Assembly: GCF_018682675.1 (NCBI RefSeq)
Contig: NZ_JAFMTR010000115.1
Span: forward strand, 17,235-81,234
Direction of reading: 5' to 3'
Source: Sphingopyxis soli
Lineage (GTDB): Bacteria > Pseudomonadota > Alphaproteobacteria > Sphingomonadales > Sphingomonadaceae
Length of the DNA stretch: 64,000 nucleotides
This document shows, piece after piece, positions 18,983 through 27,036 of the stretch (its first letter is position 1; each line of letters starts with the position of its first letter). Both the position numbers and the translations under genes were made by a program. Below the pieces are notes generated by a model. It did no database searches. It was not told the origin of the DNA and saw nothing but the letters and a program-made list of their open reading frames with translations.

Positions 18983-19017
18983 TGACAAGTCGGTATGTTG
19001 AACATACCTGTTTGTCA
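18983..19017. promoter_or_regulatory. 35-bp composite dyad, candidate TetR operator
   Basis: Inner arms GGTATGTT / AACATACC flank a single central G at 19000, and outer arms TGACAA / TTGTCA lie at 18983-18988 and 19012-19017, all around the same centre. It occupies most of the 105-bp gap between the divergent tandem-TetR gene and the TBDR, and overlaps a TTGACA that could be a -35 element for the TBDR. Two nested pairs of arms suit a regulator with two HTH units. Confidence 0.7.
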
Positions 19018-19058
19018 GAATCATAAACGAACAAGAATGTTCGGGAAAGGGAGAGGCG

Positions 19059-21335
19059 ATGACAAAGATGGCTGGCGGCAGTGCCGCGAGGTCGAAGGTA
19101 CGGAAATCCGCATTGCTTGTCGGCCTGGCGACGATGATGGAACCGGCCGGCGCCTATGCGCAGGATGCATCCGATGCGGACAACGGCGATATCGTCGTCA
19201 CCGCGATGAAGCGCGAGGAGCGGTTGCAGGACGTCGGCGCGACGATCCAGGCGCTCTCGGCCGAGGGCATCCGCAATGCCCGCGTCGCCGAAATCAAGGA
19301 TCTTGCCACCCAAGTGCCGAACGTCGACATCAAGGAAACCGTCCCCGGCGCGTTGCCGACCGTGACGATCCGCGGCATCGGCCTCGACGATTTCAGCACG
19401 GTCAGCAGCCCCGCGGCGGGCATCTATGTCGACGACATCCCCCTCGCCTCGCCCGGCCTGATGAGCGGCAATTTCTTCGACCTCGGCCGCATCGAAATTC
19501 TCAAGGGTCCGCAAGGCACGCTCTATGGCCGCAACACGACAGCGGGGGCGGTGAACATCGTCTCGGCAACCCCGGGCGACGCCTTCGCCGCCTTTGCCAA
19601 GGCGAGCTACGGCAATTTCGACAGCTTCGATGCCGAGGCGACGCTCAACATCCCGCTATCCGAGACCGCACAACTGCGGATCGGCGGCAAGACGATCCAG
19701 CAGGGACGCGGCTACTGGACCAGTTCGCTGCAGGAGGATGGCACCCCCGGCCGCCGCGATATCGGGACGCGCGATATCTGGCTGGGGCGCCTGCAACTCG
19801 CGCTCCATCCCGCCGAAGGGCTCGATATCCTGCTGAAGGCGGAGGGCGAGCGGTCGCGGTCCGAGATGGGCGTGCCGCAGTTCAACGGCACCTATGGCAT
19901 CGGCACGCCCTTCGTGCCGTGCGCCGCAGTGCTGCAGGGCCGGCTCGACAATGCGGCCTGCGTCGATGCCTATGGCTACCGGAACACGAACGCCAATCCC
20001 TATCATGGCGACTGGGTGGGGCGCTTCCCCTACAACATCGATCAGCTCAATCTGACCGGCAAGGTCAGCTACAACATCGGCACGGTCGATATCACCGCGA
20101 TCACGGGCTATATCGATTTCTCGCGCCTCTATCATATAGACGTCGACGCGACCCCGCTGCAGCAGTTCGACTATGACGAGGATGAGGATGTCCGCCAGTT
20201 CACGCAGGAACTGCGCATCGGCTATCGCAACGATACGATCGATCTCGTCGGCGGCGCCTTCTACTCGTGGGACCGGGTCCAAGGCGACAACACCAACTAT
20301 GGCGACGCCTGGCCGCTCGTCTTCCTCGGCGCAGCCAGTGGATCGGGCAAGACGAATTACGATCAGGTCACGCGCTCGGCGGCGCTCTATGCCGACGCCA
20401 CCTGGACGCTTTCCGACAAGGTCGATCTGGTCACCGGGCTCCGCTTCACGCGCGAGCGCCGGCATTATGAGGGCGGCACGACCTTCATCACCCCCTCCCC
20501 GCTGGTCGGGGTCAATGACACCTTCATCGACGACACGATCCGCGACAGCAACCTGACCGGGCGCATCGGGCTCAATGTCCGGCCCCGCGACGGCCTGCTG
20601 CTCTTCGCGATGGTCTCGCGCGGGCGCAAGAGCGGCGGCTTCTTCAGCGGCTTCACCAACAACGACAGCCAGCTGCTCCCCTATCGCCCCGAAACCCTCA
20701 CCGCTTACGAGGTCGGCGTGAAGAGCGAGTTCGGGCGTGCGGTGACGCTCAACGTCTCGGCCTTCTATTATGACTACAAGGACCCGCAGACCTTCGTCCG
20801 CTTCATCGATCCCGCCACGGGCCTGTCGGTGCAGAAGGTCGGCAATGTCGACAGCGCGCGTGTCTTCGGCGCCGATATCGACCTGATCCTGCGCCCGGTT
20901 TCGGGGCTGACGCTCTCGGGCGGGCTGGGCCTGCTCGATACGCATCTTTCCTCGTTCGAAACCGCTGCGGGCACGGTGCCGGCCGGCAACCGCCTCCCCA
21001 ACGCCCCCGCGACCTCCTTCTCGGGCAAGGCGCGCTACGAGTTCGACCTGTCGTCGCGGCTGACCGCCGCGCTTCAGGGCGACGCGCGCTATGCGTCCTC
21101 GGCGTTCAAGGAAGCCTCGAACGATCCGCTGATCGCATCGCGCGCCTATTGGCTGCTCAATGCACGCGTCTCGCTCGGCGATAGCAAGGTGGGCTGGGAG
21201 GTCGCACTGTGGGGCCGCAACCTGACGAAGGAAAGCTATGTCGTGCAGGGGGTGAACCTCGCGTCGCTCGGCATCGTCAATCGCATCTACAACGCGCCCC
21301 GAACCTATGGCGTCGAACTCAGCTTCCGTTACTGA
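19059..21335 (+). CDS. TonB-dependent receptor (758 aa)
   Basis: Complete receptor. The signal peptide ends AGAYAQ, then DIVVTAMKREERLQDVG, a TonB-box region common in sphingomonad receptors for hydrophobic or xenobiotic substrates. The plug contains VTIRGIGLDD and EILKGPQGTLYGRNTTAGAVNI; the barrel contains SRGRKSGGF and ends GVELSFRY. A GGGAGAGG ribosome site precedes the ATG. It is divergent from the tandem-TetR regulator and followed 12 bases later by a serine hydrolase, so importer and hydrolase form a two-gene operon. The substrate is unknown; an ester or amide is plausible from the partner. Confidence 0.93.
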   Translation: MTKMAGGSAARSKVRKSALLVGLATMMEPAGAYAQDASDADNGDIVVTAMKREERLQDVGATIQALSAEGIRNARVAEIKDLATQVPNVDIKETVPGALPTVTIRGIGLDDFSTVSSPAAGIYVDDIPLASPGLMSGNFFDLGRIEILKGPQGTLYGRNTTAGAVNIVSATPGDAFAAFAKASYGNFDSFDAEATLNIPLSETAQLRIGGKTIQQGRGYWTSSLQEDGTPGRRDIGTRDIWLGRLQLALHPAEGLDILLKAEGERSRSEMGVPQFNGTYGIGTPFVPCAAVLQGRLDNAACVDAYGYRNTNANPYHGDWVGRFPYNIDQLNLTGKVSYNIGTVDITAITGYIDFSRLYHIDVDATPLQQFDYDEDEDVRQFTQELRIGYRNDTIDLVGGAFYSWDRVQGDNTNYGDAWPLVFLGAASGSGKTNYDQVTRSAALYADATWTLSDKVDLVTGLRFTRERRHYEGGTTFITPSPLVGVNDTFIDDTIRDSNLTGRIGLNVRPRDGLLLFAMVSRGRKSGGFFSGFTNNDSQLLPYRPETLTAYEVGVKSEFGRAVTLNVSAFYYDYKDPQTFVRFIDPATGLSVQKVGNVDSARVFGADIDLILRPVSGLTLSGGLGLLDTHLSSFETAAGTVPAGNRLPNAPATSFSGKARYEFDLSSRLTAALQGDARYASSAFKEASNDPLIASRAYWLLNARVSLGDSKVGWEVALWGRNLTKESYVVQGVNLASLGIVNRIYNAPRTYGVELSFRY

Positions 21336-21347
21336 GGAGAAGGAGCG

Positions 21348-22463
21348 ATGACGACCCACACCCCGATCGCCGGCCGCTGTGATCCCCGTTTTGCGCCCGT
21401 TCGCGATGCCTTTTCCGCCAATTTCGCCGAGCGCGGCGATATTGGCGCCGCCGTGTGCCTGGTCGTCGGCGGCGAACCTGTCGTCGACCTCGTCGGCGGC
21501 TGGCGCGACGCCGGCCGGACCGAGCGGTGGCAGGACGATACGCTGGTCAATCTCTGGTCGACGACGAAAGGCATCGCTGCGATCGCCTTTGCGATGCTCG
21601 TCGATCGCGGGCTCATGGCCTATGACGACCCGGTCGCGCGCCACTGGCCCGAATTCGCCGCCGAAGGCAAGGAGGCCATCACGGTCGGAATGCTGTTGTC
21701 GCATCAGGCGGGGATCTGCGGCTTCACCGCGCCCGCGACGGTGGCCGACCTGCTGAGCGGCGCGGCGGCCGCAGACCGGCTGGCCGCGCAGGCGCCGCTG
21801 TGGGAGCCCGGCAGCGCGTCGGGCTATCATGCAATCAGCATCGGCATCCTCGCGACCGCGCTGTTCGAACGGATCGAAGGGCGGTCGCTCAAGGCCTTCG
21901 TCCGTGACGAGCTCGCGGCGGGGCTCGGCCTCGACCTCTCGATCGGGCTCGACCCGCAACTGCACGGCCGGCGCGCCGAGATGATCGCGCCGCCCGAGCT
22001 GAGTTCGGACACGATCGGGAGCCTGACGCCGCCGCAGATTGCGGCGCTCGCCAACCCGCCGCTCGATCCGCTGCTGCCCAACGATTCGCAGTGGCGCGCC
22101 GCCGACCTCGCCTCGGCGAACGGACACGCGAACGCCGGGGCGCTCGCGCGGCTCTATGCGCGCTTCGCGGATGGACTCGTCGGCCCTGCGACGCTTGCCG
22201 CCGCGACCGCGCCGCGGACCGATGGCATCGACCTCGTGCTCGGGCTGCCCGCGCGTTGGGCGGCGGGCTTCCTGACCAATTCGGACGGCATCTATGGCCC
22301 CAATCGCGGGGCGTTCGGCCATTCGGGCTGGGGCGGCTCCTTCGCTTTCGCCGATCCGGACGCGAACCTCTCGCTGAGCTACACGATGAACCGCATGGGA
22401 ACCCAGCTTCGCGACGACCCGCGCGACGTGGCGCTGATCGAGGCGGTCTATCGCTGTCTGTGA
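21348..22463 (+). CDS. Serine hydrolase, class C beta-lactamase/esterase family
   Basis: 371 residues without an obvious signal peptide, so probably cytoplasmic. The SxxK nucleophile motif is STTK (Ser71, Lys74), the YxN-like element is SGYHAIS, and the third element is HSGWGGS. Together these place it in PF00144, nearer to EstB-like carboxylesterases than to true beta-lactamases. GAGGAGAAGGAG directly before the ATG is a strong ribosome site. It is co-transcribed with the TBDR at 19059 and would hydrolyse what that receptor imports. Convergent with the zeta GST gene. Confidence 0.87.
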   Translation: MTTHTPIAGRCDPRFAPVRDAFSANFAERGDIGAAVCLVVGGEPVVDLVGGWRDAGRTERWQDDTLVNLWSTTKGIAAIAFAMLVDRGLMAYDDPVARHWPEFAAEGKEAITVGMLLSHQAGICGFTAPATVADLLSGAAAADRLAAQAPLWEPGSASGYHAISIGILATALFERIEGRSLKAFVRDELAAGLGLDLSIGLDPQLHGRRAEMIAPPELSSDTIGSLTPPQIAALANPPLDPLLPNDSQWRAADLASANGHANAGALARLYARFADGLVGPATLAAATAPRTDGIDLVLGLPARWAAGFLTNSDGIYGPNRGAFGHSGWGGSFAFADPDANLSLSYTMNRMGTQLRDDPRDVALIEAVYRCL

Positions 22464-22495
22464 GCGGGCGGGCTAGGGTCAGATTGAAGCGGAAT

Positions 22496-23137
22496 CTAGG
22501 CGGCGTCGGGCTGCCGGTCCGGATGCGCTCTCTTGAACGCGTCGAGTTCGGCGCAGCGGGCATCGATCGCGACGAGCGTCGGCATCCCTGCCAGATCGCA
22601 GGCGAGTCGGCGCGCGTTGAAGAGTTGCGGAACGAGGACGCAATCGGCCATCGTCGGCGTATCGCCGAACAGGAAGCGCCCGCTCGTCCGTTCCGCCGCG
22701 ACAAAGGCCTCGAGCCGCACCAGCCCGTCCTCGACCCAGTGCCGGTACCAGCCGTCGATCGCCGCCTGATCGTGTCCGAGATCGCGTTTCAGGTAGCGCA
22801 GCACGCGAAGGTTCGCGAGCGGATGGATGTCGCAGGCGACAAGCTGGGCGGCGGCGCGGACATAGGCACGATCCGCGGCACGCTCGGGCAAGAGCGCGGG
22901 CTCGGGATGCGTCTCGTCGAGATATTCCATGATCGCAAGCGACTGGACGATCAGCCCGTCGGCGTCGGTGTCGAGCGCGGGCACGAAACCCTGCGGATTG
23001 ACCGCCTGCCGATAGTCCGGCAGCGGCTCGCGCGCGAGCAGGTTGATCGCAACCTGCTCGGCGTCGATCCCCTTGAGCGCGAGCGCAATCCGCACGCGAT
23101 AGGCGGCCGATGACCTGAAATAGCTGTAGAGCCGCAT
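22496..23137 (-). CDS. maiA: Zeta-class GST isomerase (maleylacetoacetate/maleylpyruvate isomerase)
   Basis: 213 residues. The zeta-class thioredoxin-fold N-terminus reads LYSYFRSSAAYRVRIALALKG, with the SSxxxR glutathione motif, followed by NPQGFVPALDTD and QSLAIMEYLDETHP. The C-terminal helical domain carries ADCVLVPQLFNARR. These enzymes isomerise cis-enediones such as maleylacetoacetate or maleylpyruvate, using glutathione. With a gentisate-dioxygenase-like cupin and not homogentisate dioxygenase in the operon, the substrate is more likely maleylpyruvate or its amide than the tyrosine intermediate. Last gene of the kyn operon, 15 bases after the maleate isomerase gene. Confidence 0.87.
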   Translation of the reverse strand: MRLYSYFRSSAAYRVRIALALKGIDAEQVAINLLAREPLPDYRQAVNPQGFVPALDTDADGLIVQSLAIMEYLDETHPEPALLPERAADRAYVRAAAQLVACDIHPLANLRVLRYLKRDLGHDQAAIDGWYRHWVEDGLVRLEAFVAAERTSGRFLFGDTPTMADCVLVPQLFNARRLACDLAGMPTLVAIDARCAELDAFKRAHPDRQPDAA

Positions 23138-23152
23138 CGCCCGTCCCTTCGA

Positions 23153-23905
23153 TCAGTAGCGCCCCGAAAGCAGCGCACCGGCGCCCGGCACCCGCGCTTC
23201 GAGGCCGAGCCGCTTGAGCATCTGATGCGCCGTACAGACCGCCGCGGAAACGACCGGTAATCCGATTTCATCCTCGACCTTCTGGATCGCGGGCAGCGAA
23301 GGCATCTGGACGCAGGCCGACAGCACCAGCGCATCGATCCCCGAGAGGTCGAGCTTCTTATAGTGGGCAAGAAGGTTCGCGGGATCCTGCGCCGCGACCT
23401 CGAGATTGTCGGGAATCTCGAGCGCCAGCGAGTCCTGCACCGCGATCCCTTCCCCCTCGATGTACGAAACGACGAGCTGGGTCAGCGGCTTCACATAGGG
23501 CGCGACCACCGCGATTCGCTTCGCGCCGAGGGCGTGCAGGCCATCGACCAGCGCGCCCGCGCTCGTCACGACCGGCGCGGCATGGCCGTTTTCGACGGTC
23601 CGCCCGTGAAGCCGCTTTTCCGACACGCGGTGATAGCCGGGGCCCATGCTCATGATCGCAACGAGGCAGGCATAGCCCATCACGTCGACCGCGGCGTCGG
23701 ACAGCTCGAAGGCGCAACGGTCGGAATCGGCGTCCATCGCCGCCAGTTCCTCCTTCGTCACCTTCTTCATCCGCATCCGCGCGCTGTGGAAGGTGAAACG
23801 GTCGGGCAGGATGGCCTCGCGCGCGCGGAGCATCGCGGGGATTTCGGTTTCCATCGTGACATTCGAACTCGGCACAATCTGGCCGACGCGGAAAGGACGG
23901 GTCAT
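23153..23905 (-). CDS. Maleate cis-trans isomerase-like (Asp/Glu racemase superfamily)
   Basis: 250 residues. The N-terminus VGQIVPSSNVTMETEIPAML carries the PSSNxTMETE motif of maleate isomerase/arylmalonate-decarboxylase-type proteins. The two catalytic Cys of the superfamily are likely in GYACLVAIMSMG and VLSACVQMPSLPAI. The reaction is maleate to fumarate, as for NicE in nicotinate catabolism. Its presence beside ring-cleavage and FAH-type genes indicates that the pathway forms maleate rather than fumarate at its hydrolytic step. 11 bases downstream of the FAH gene, same operon. Confidence 0.85.
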   Translation of the reverse strand: MTRPFRVGQIVPSSNVTMETEIPAMLRAREAILPDRFTFHSARMRMKKVTKEELAAMDADSDRCAFELSDAAVDVMGYACLVAIMSMGPGYHRVSEKRLHGRTVENGHAAPVVTSAGALVDGLHALGAKRIAVVAPYVKPLTQLVVSYIEGEGIAVQDSLALEIPDNLEVAAQDPANLLAHYKKLDLSGIDALVLSACVQMPSLPAIQKVEDEIGLPVVSAAVCTAHQMLKRLGLEARVPGAGALLSGRY

Positions 23906-23916
23906 CGCTTGGTCCT

Positions 23917-24825
23917 TCAGACGGCGACGATCGGGTTACGCAAGGTGCCGATGCCCTCGACATGGCATTCGACGACGTCGCCCGGCCACATGAACTCCTG
24001 CGGGTCGCGGCCCGCGCCGACACCGGCGGGGGTACCGGTGGCGATGATGTCGCCGGGCTCCAGCGTCATCACGCCCGATATGTCGGCGATGAGCTGCGCG
24101 ACGCTGAACAGCATGAAGCGCGTGTTGCTGTTCTGCTTTTCGACCCCGTTGACCCTGGTCCACATATTAAGGTTCTGCGGATCGGTGATTTCGTCGCGGG
24201 TGACGATCGCCGGGCCCATCGGCGCAAAACTGTCCTGCCCCTTCGACACGATCCACTGCCCCGCGCGGCGGCAATCGCGTGCGCTGACATCGTTGATAAC
24301 GGTGTAGCCGAACACATGACCCAGCGCGTCGGCCTCGGCCACGCGGTGCGCGGTCTGGCCGATCACCACCGCCAGCTCGGTTTCCCAGTCGAGCTGCTGC
24401 GTCACCTTGGCATTGTGGCGGATCGGGTCGTTCCACGCGACCACCGCCGTCGGGGGCTTCGAGAAGATCACCGGCTCCTTCGGCAGCGCGTCCGACGTGT
24501 CGAGCGCGCGCGCCGATTCGGCGACATGCTCGGTATAGTTCAGGCCGATGCCGAAGATATTCTTGCGCGGGCGCGGGATCGGCGCGAGCAGCGTCACATT
24601 GCCCTCGGGCAGCGACGTGCCGACCAGATCGGCGGGGGTCGCGGCCGCGACGGCCTCCTGCAGAAAGCGGAGCGCGATCGGGCCCAGATCGATGAAGTCG
24701 AGCATCGTTGCGGGCAGATCATGACCGATCGCGTCGCCGAAATATTCGACGTCGATGACGAGTCCCTGGTGGACGAGGCCGAGGCGCGGCCCGGTTTCGG
24801 CCGTGCGATAGGTGACGAAGCGCAT
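23917..24825 (-). CDS. Fumarylacetoacetate hydrolase family acylpyruvate hydrolase
   Basis: 302 residues. FAH-fold motifs: RPRKNIFGIGLNYTEHVAES near residue 85, EPVIFSKPPTAV, WETELAVVIGQTA (metal-binding acidic residues), FGYTVINDVSARDCRR, MGPAIVTRDEI, IATGTPAGVGAGR and PGDVVECHVEGIGTLRNPIV. The family cleaves C-C bonds in 2,4-diketo acids, giving pyruvate plus a dicarboxylate. After a gentisate-dioxygenase-like cupin, the likely reaction is cleavage of maleyl- or maleamylpyruvate to pyruvate plus maleate or maleamate. 33 bases downstream of the cupin gene. Confidence 0.87.
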   Translation of the reverse strand: MRFVTYRTAETGPRLGLVHQGLVIDVEYFGDAIGHDLPATMLDFIDLGPIALRFLQEAVAAATPADLVGTSLPEGNVTLLAPIPRPRKNIFGIGLNYTEHVAESARALDTSDALPKEPVIFSKPPTAVVAWNDPIRHNAKVTQQLDWETELAVVIGQTAHRVAEADALGHVFGYTVINDVSARDCRRAGQWIVSKGQDSFAPMGPAIVTRDEITDPQNLNMWTRVNGVEKQNSNTRFMLFSVAQLIADISGVMTLEPGDIIATGTPAGVGAGRDPQEFMWPGDVVECHVEGIGTLRNPIVAV

Positions 24826-24858
24826 GGTTGTTTTCCTGTTGCGGGTTGCGATGAACGT

Positions 24859-25995
24859 TCAGGCCTGAACCTGCTGACGGCCGTCCTTGTCTTCGAGCGC
24901 CTCCTCGATCCGGACGCCGAGCGCCTCCATCACCGGGAAGTCGTTGAACGAGAAGAGGAACGCCTCTTCCGAGGCATCGAGATTGACATGCTCGTGCCAG
25001 GCCCAGGCGGGAACGCAGAAAATATCGTGCTCCGCCCAGTCGAAGCGCCGGCCGCCGATCACCGAATAGCCGCGCCCCTGCGCGACATTATAGACGACGT
25101 TGCCGGTGTGCCGGTGGGCGCGCGTATGCAGCCCGCCCTTCAGCATCTGCATATGCGCACCCATCGTCTGAAGCGCCCAGCCGCCGGTGCGCGGGTTCGA
25201 ATAGCGCATGATATGCCCGTCGAAGGGCGAGCCATCGGAAACCTTGGCGAAATTCCAGATCGCGTCGCGCACCTGTTCCCAGCGATAGACCATCGTCGGC
25301 GAAAAAGGCCGCGCCCACGCCTCGACCCCGTCGGGTTGCATCGCACCGCCATAGGACAGCGGCAGGTCGTCGGCGGGAAAGCCCGGTGTCTGCGCCGGCG
25401 CGTCATAGACCGCATAGAAATTGCTCTCCATGCAGTTCATCAGCGGAATGTCGAGCCCGTCCTGCCAGATCGAAAGCTGGCCGTCGGCGGCGACGCCATG
25501 ATCGTGCCAGCACCCGTTCGGCGTCAGCACATAATCATTCTTGCCGAGCGTGATGTGATGGCCGTCGACGACGGTATAGGCGCCGCCGCCCTCCATGATG
25601 AAGCGGTGCGCAGAGGCGGTATGCTTGTGCGCGGGAGTGATCTCGCCGGGACGCATCGCCTGCAGGCCGCTGAACAGCCAGCCGCAGACCGCGGTATTCG
25701 CGCGCCCGGCATCGCTGTCGTTGAGCAAGGTCACGACGCGCCGCCCGGCATCCTCGGGCCGCACCAGTTCGACCGCGCGCAGGCAAAGCTCGCGCATCTC
25801 GGCATATTTCCACAGCGTCGGATTGTACCGGCTTTGCGGCTCCCACGGCTCGATCGCGTTGGCGCGGTTCCAGAAGGCGTCGGCATTATGCGCGCCGAGC
25901 TCGGCATAGAATTGCCGGAGCTCGTCGGTATCGGTGACACGCGCGCGCCCGAGCTGCGCATCGCGGGGATCGGGTTTTGACACGACGCTGGCCAT
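24859..25995 (-). CDS. Gentisate 1,2-dioxygenase-like bicupin ring-cleavage enzyme
   Basis: 378 residues from ATG 25995, with GGAGAGG upstream. Two cupin domains: His123/His125/His164 (PAHKHTASAHRFIMEGGGAY ... GCWHDHG) form the usual Fe(II) site, and a second His set is at 294/296/334/336 (RAHRHTGN ... WAWHEH). In gentisate 1,2-dioxygenases the first cupin holds the catalytic iron. The family also includes enzymes for salicylate, 5-nitrosalicylate and 1-hydroxy-2-naphthoate. In this tryptophan operon the likely substrate is an anthranilate hydroxylated at C5, cleaved between the carboxyl- and amino-bearing carbons. That substrate is inference. Confidence 0.87.
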   Translation of the reverse strand: MASVVSKPDPRDAQLGRARVTDTDELRQFYAELGAHNADAFWNRANAIEPWEPQSRYNPTLWKYAEMRELCLRAVELVRPEDAGRRVVTLLNDSDAGRANTAVCGWLFSGLQAMRPGEITPAHKHTASAHRFIMEGGGAYTVVDGHHITLGKNDYVLTPNGCWHDHGVAADGQLSIWQDGLDIPLMNCMESNFYAVYDAPAQTPGFPADDLPLSYGGAMQPDGVEAWARPFSPTMVYRWEQVRDAIWNFAKVSDGSPFDGHIMRYSNPRTGGWALQTMGAHMQMLKGGLHTRAHRHTGNVVYNVAQGRGYSVIGGRRFDWAEHDIFCVPAWAWHEHVNLDASEEAFLFSFNDFPVMEALGVRIEEALEDKDGRQQVQA

Positions 25996-26015
25996 CTTGC
26001 CTCTCCTTGCCAATC

Positions 26016-27026
26016 TCAAGCCGTGGGCGGCTCCGCACCGTCGTCGTCGGCGGGCGGCACTTCGTGATCGCGCCAGCTCGCGCTGGTGCGCGGGCGCCGG
26101 TCGATGCGCAGGTCGAAAATGTCGAAGCGGTTATAGGCGCCGATAATATCGTGCATCTGCTTGGGCTGGATGCAGCGCGCGAGGTCGATCTCGGCATAGA
26201 CGATGCCCTCGTCGTCGATCAGCGGGTCGCCGACAAGATTGCCGTCGGGGCCGATCACGCCCGAAAAGGCGCTCTGCCGCCGCTCGAGCAGCGCGCGGTT
26301 CTCGGGCCGCCCGGCGCTCATCGCCGCGATGATCTCCTCGCTGACGGTCGAGCAGGCGACGATCGTGAACAACTTGCCTTCGAAGCTGTGCGCGGTGGCG
26401 CGGATGCGGATCGCGTCAGCCATATTGTACGAGGCCGGCGCGACGGGCAGCGAAATATAATTGGCGACATGGACCAGTTCGCCCGCCGAGAGCAGCGCGA
26501 AGCGCGCGAGCGTATTGGTATTCTCGCCGCACGCGAGCGTCCCGAGCGGGCCGACCGGCGTGTCATAGACGCGGAGGCTCGCGCCGTCGCCGCCCGCCCA
26601 GGTCAGCTTCTCGGCCCAGGTGGGCACCAGCTTGCGATGCCGGCCGAGCAACGTCCCGTCGGCGCCGATGACAAGGTTGGTGTTGTAGAGCGTACCGAGC
26701 GCGCGCGGGTCGCGTTCGTTGACTCCGATGACCACCGTGCAGTCATGCGCACGCGCCGCCGCGCATAATTGCTCGACCTCGGGCCCCGGCACGGTGATCG
26801 CGGCGCGGCAGAGCCGTTCGAACCATTCGCTCCCCTCGACCGGCGTCATCAGCCAGTTCCAATAGGGATAGCCCGCGACGAACACCTCGGGAAAGGCAAC
26901 GAGCTTCGCGCCGTTGCCCGCGGCCTCGGCGATCAGCGCGCATGCCTTGTCGACCGTCGCCGCAGGGTCGAGGAAGACGGGTGCCGTCTGGACCGCCGCG
27001 ACCTTCGATTTGGGGAGTTCGAGCAT
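26016..27026 (-). CDS. Nitrilase-superfamily C-N hydrolase
   Basis: 336 residues. The catalytic triad is visible as Glu47 (FPEVFVAGYPYWNW), Lys132 (HRKLVPTWAEKLTWAGGDG) and Cys166 (GTLACGENTNTLAR). It is closest to branch 1 nitrilases, but the Trp that normally follows the Cys (CWE) is replaced by Gly (CGEN), so the substrate may be changed. Branch 1 enzymes hydrolyse nitriles to acids, and some hydrate or hydrolyse amides. It lies between kynU (10 bases) and the cupin gene (20 bases). No nitrile is expected in tryptophan catabolism, so an amidase role, for example on maleamate, is proposed from context. Confidence 0.85.
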   Translation of the reverse strand: MLELPKSKVAAVQTAPVFLDPAATVDKACALIAEAAGNGAKLVAFPEVFVAGYPYWNWLMTPVEGSEWFERLCRAAITVPGPEVEQLCAAARAHDCTVVIGVNERDPRALGTLYNTNLVIGADGTLLGRHRKLVPTWAEKLTWAGGDGASLRVYDTPVGPLGTLACGENTNTLARFALLSAGELVHVANYISLPVAPASYNMADAIRIRATAHSFEGKLFTIVACSTVSEEIIAAMSAGRPENRALLERRQSAFSGVIGPDGNLVGDPLIDDEGIVYAEIDLARCIQPKQMHDIIGAYNRFDIFDLRIDRRPRTSASWRDHEVPPADDDGAEPPTA

Positions 27027-27036
27027 CGGCGTCTCC

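Noticed and set aside
22496..24825. Tyrosine/homogentisate pathway (maiA with fahA)
   Set aside because: Zeta GST and FAH proteins also fit this pathway, but there is no homogentisate dioxygenase or HPPD; a gentisate-type cupin and maleate isomerase are present instead, in a kyn operon.
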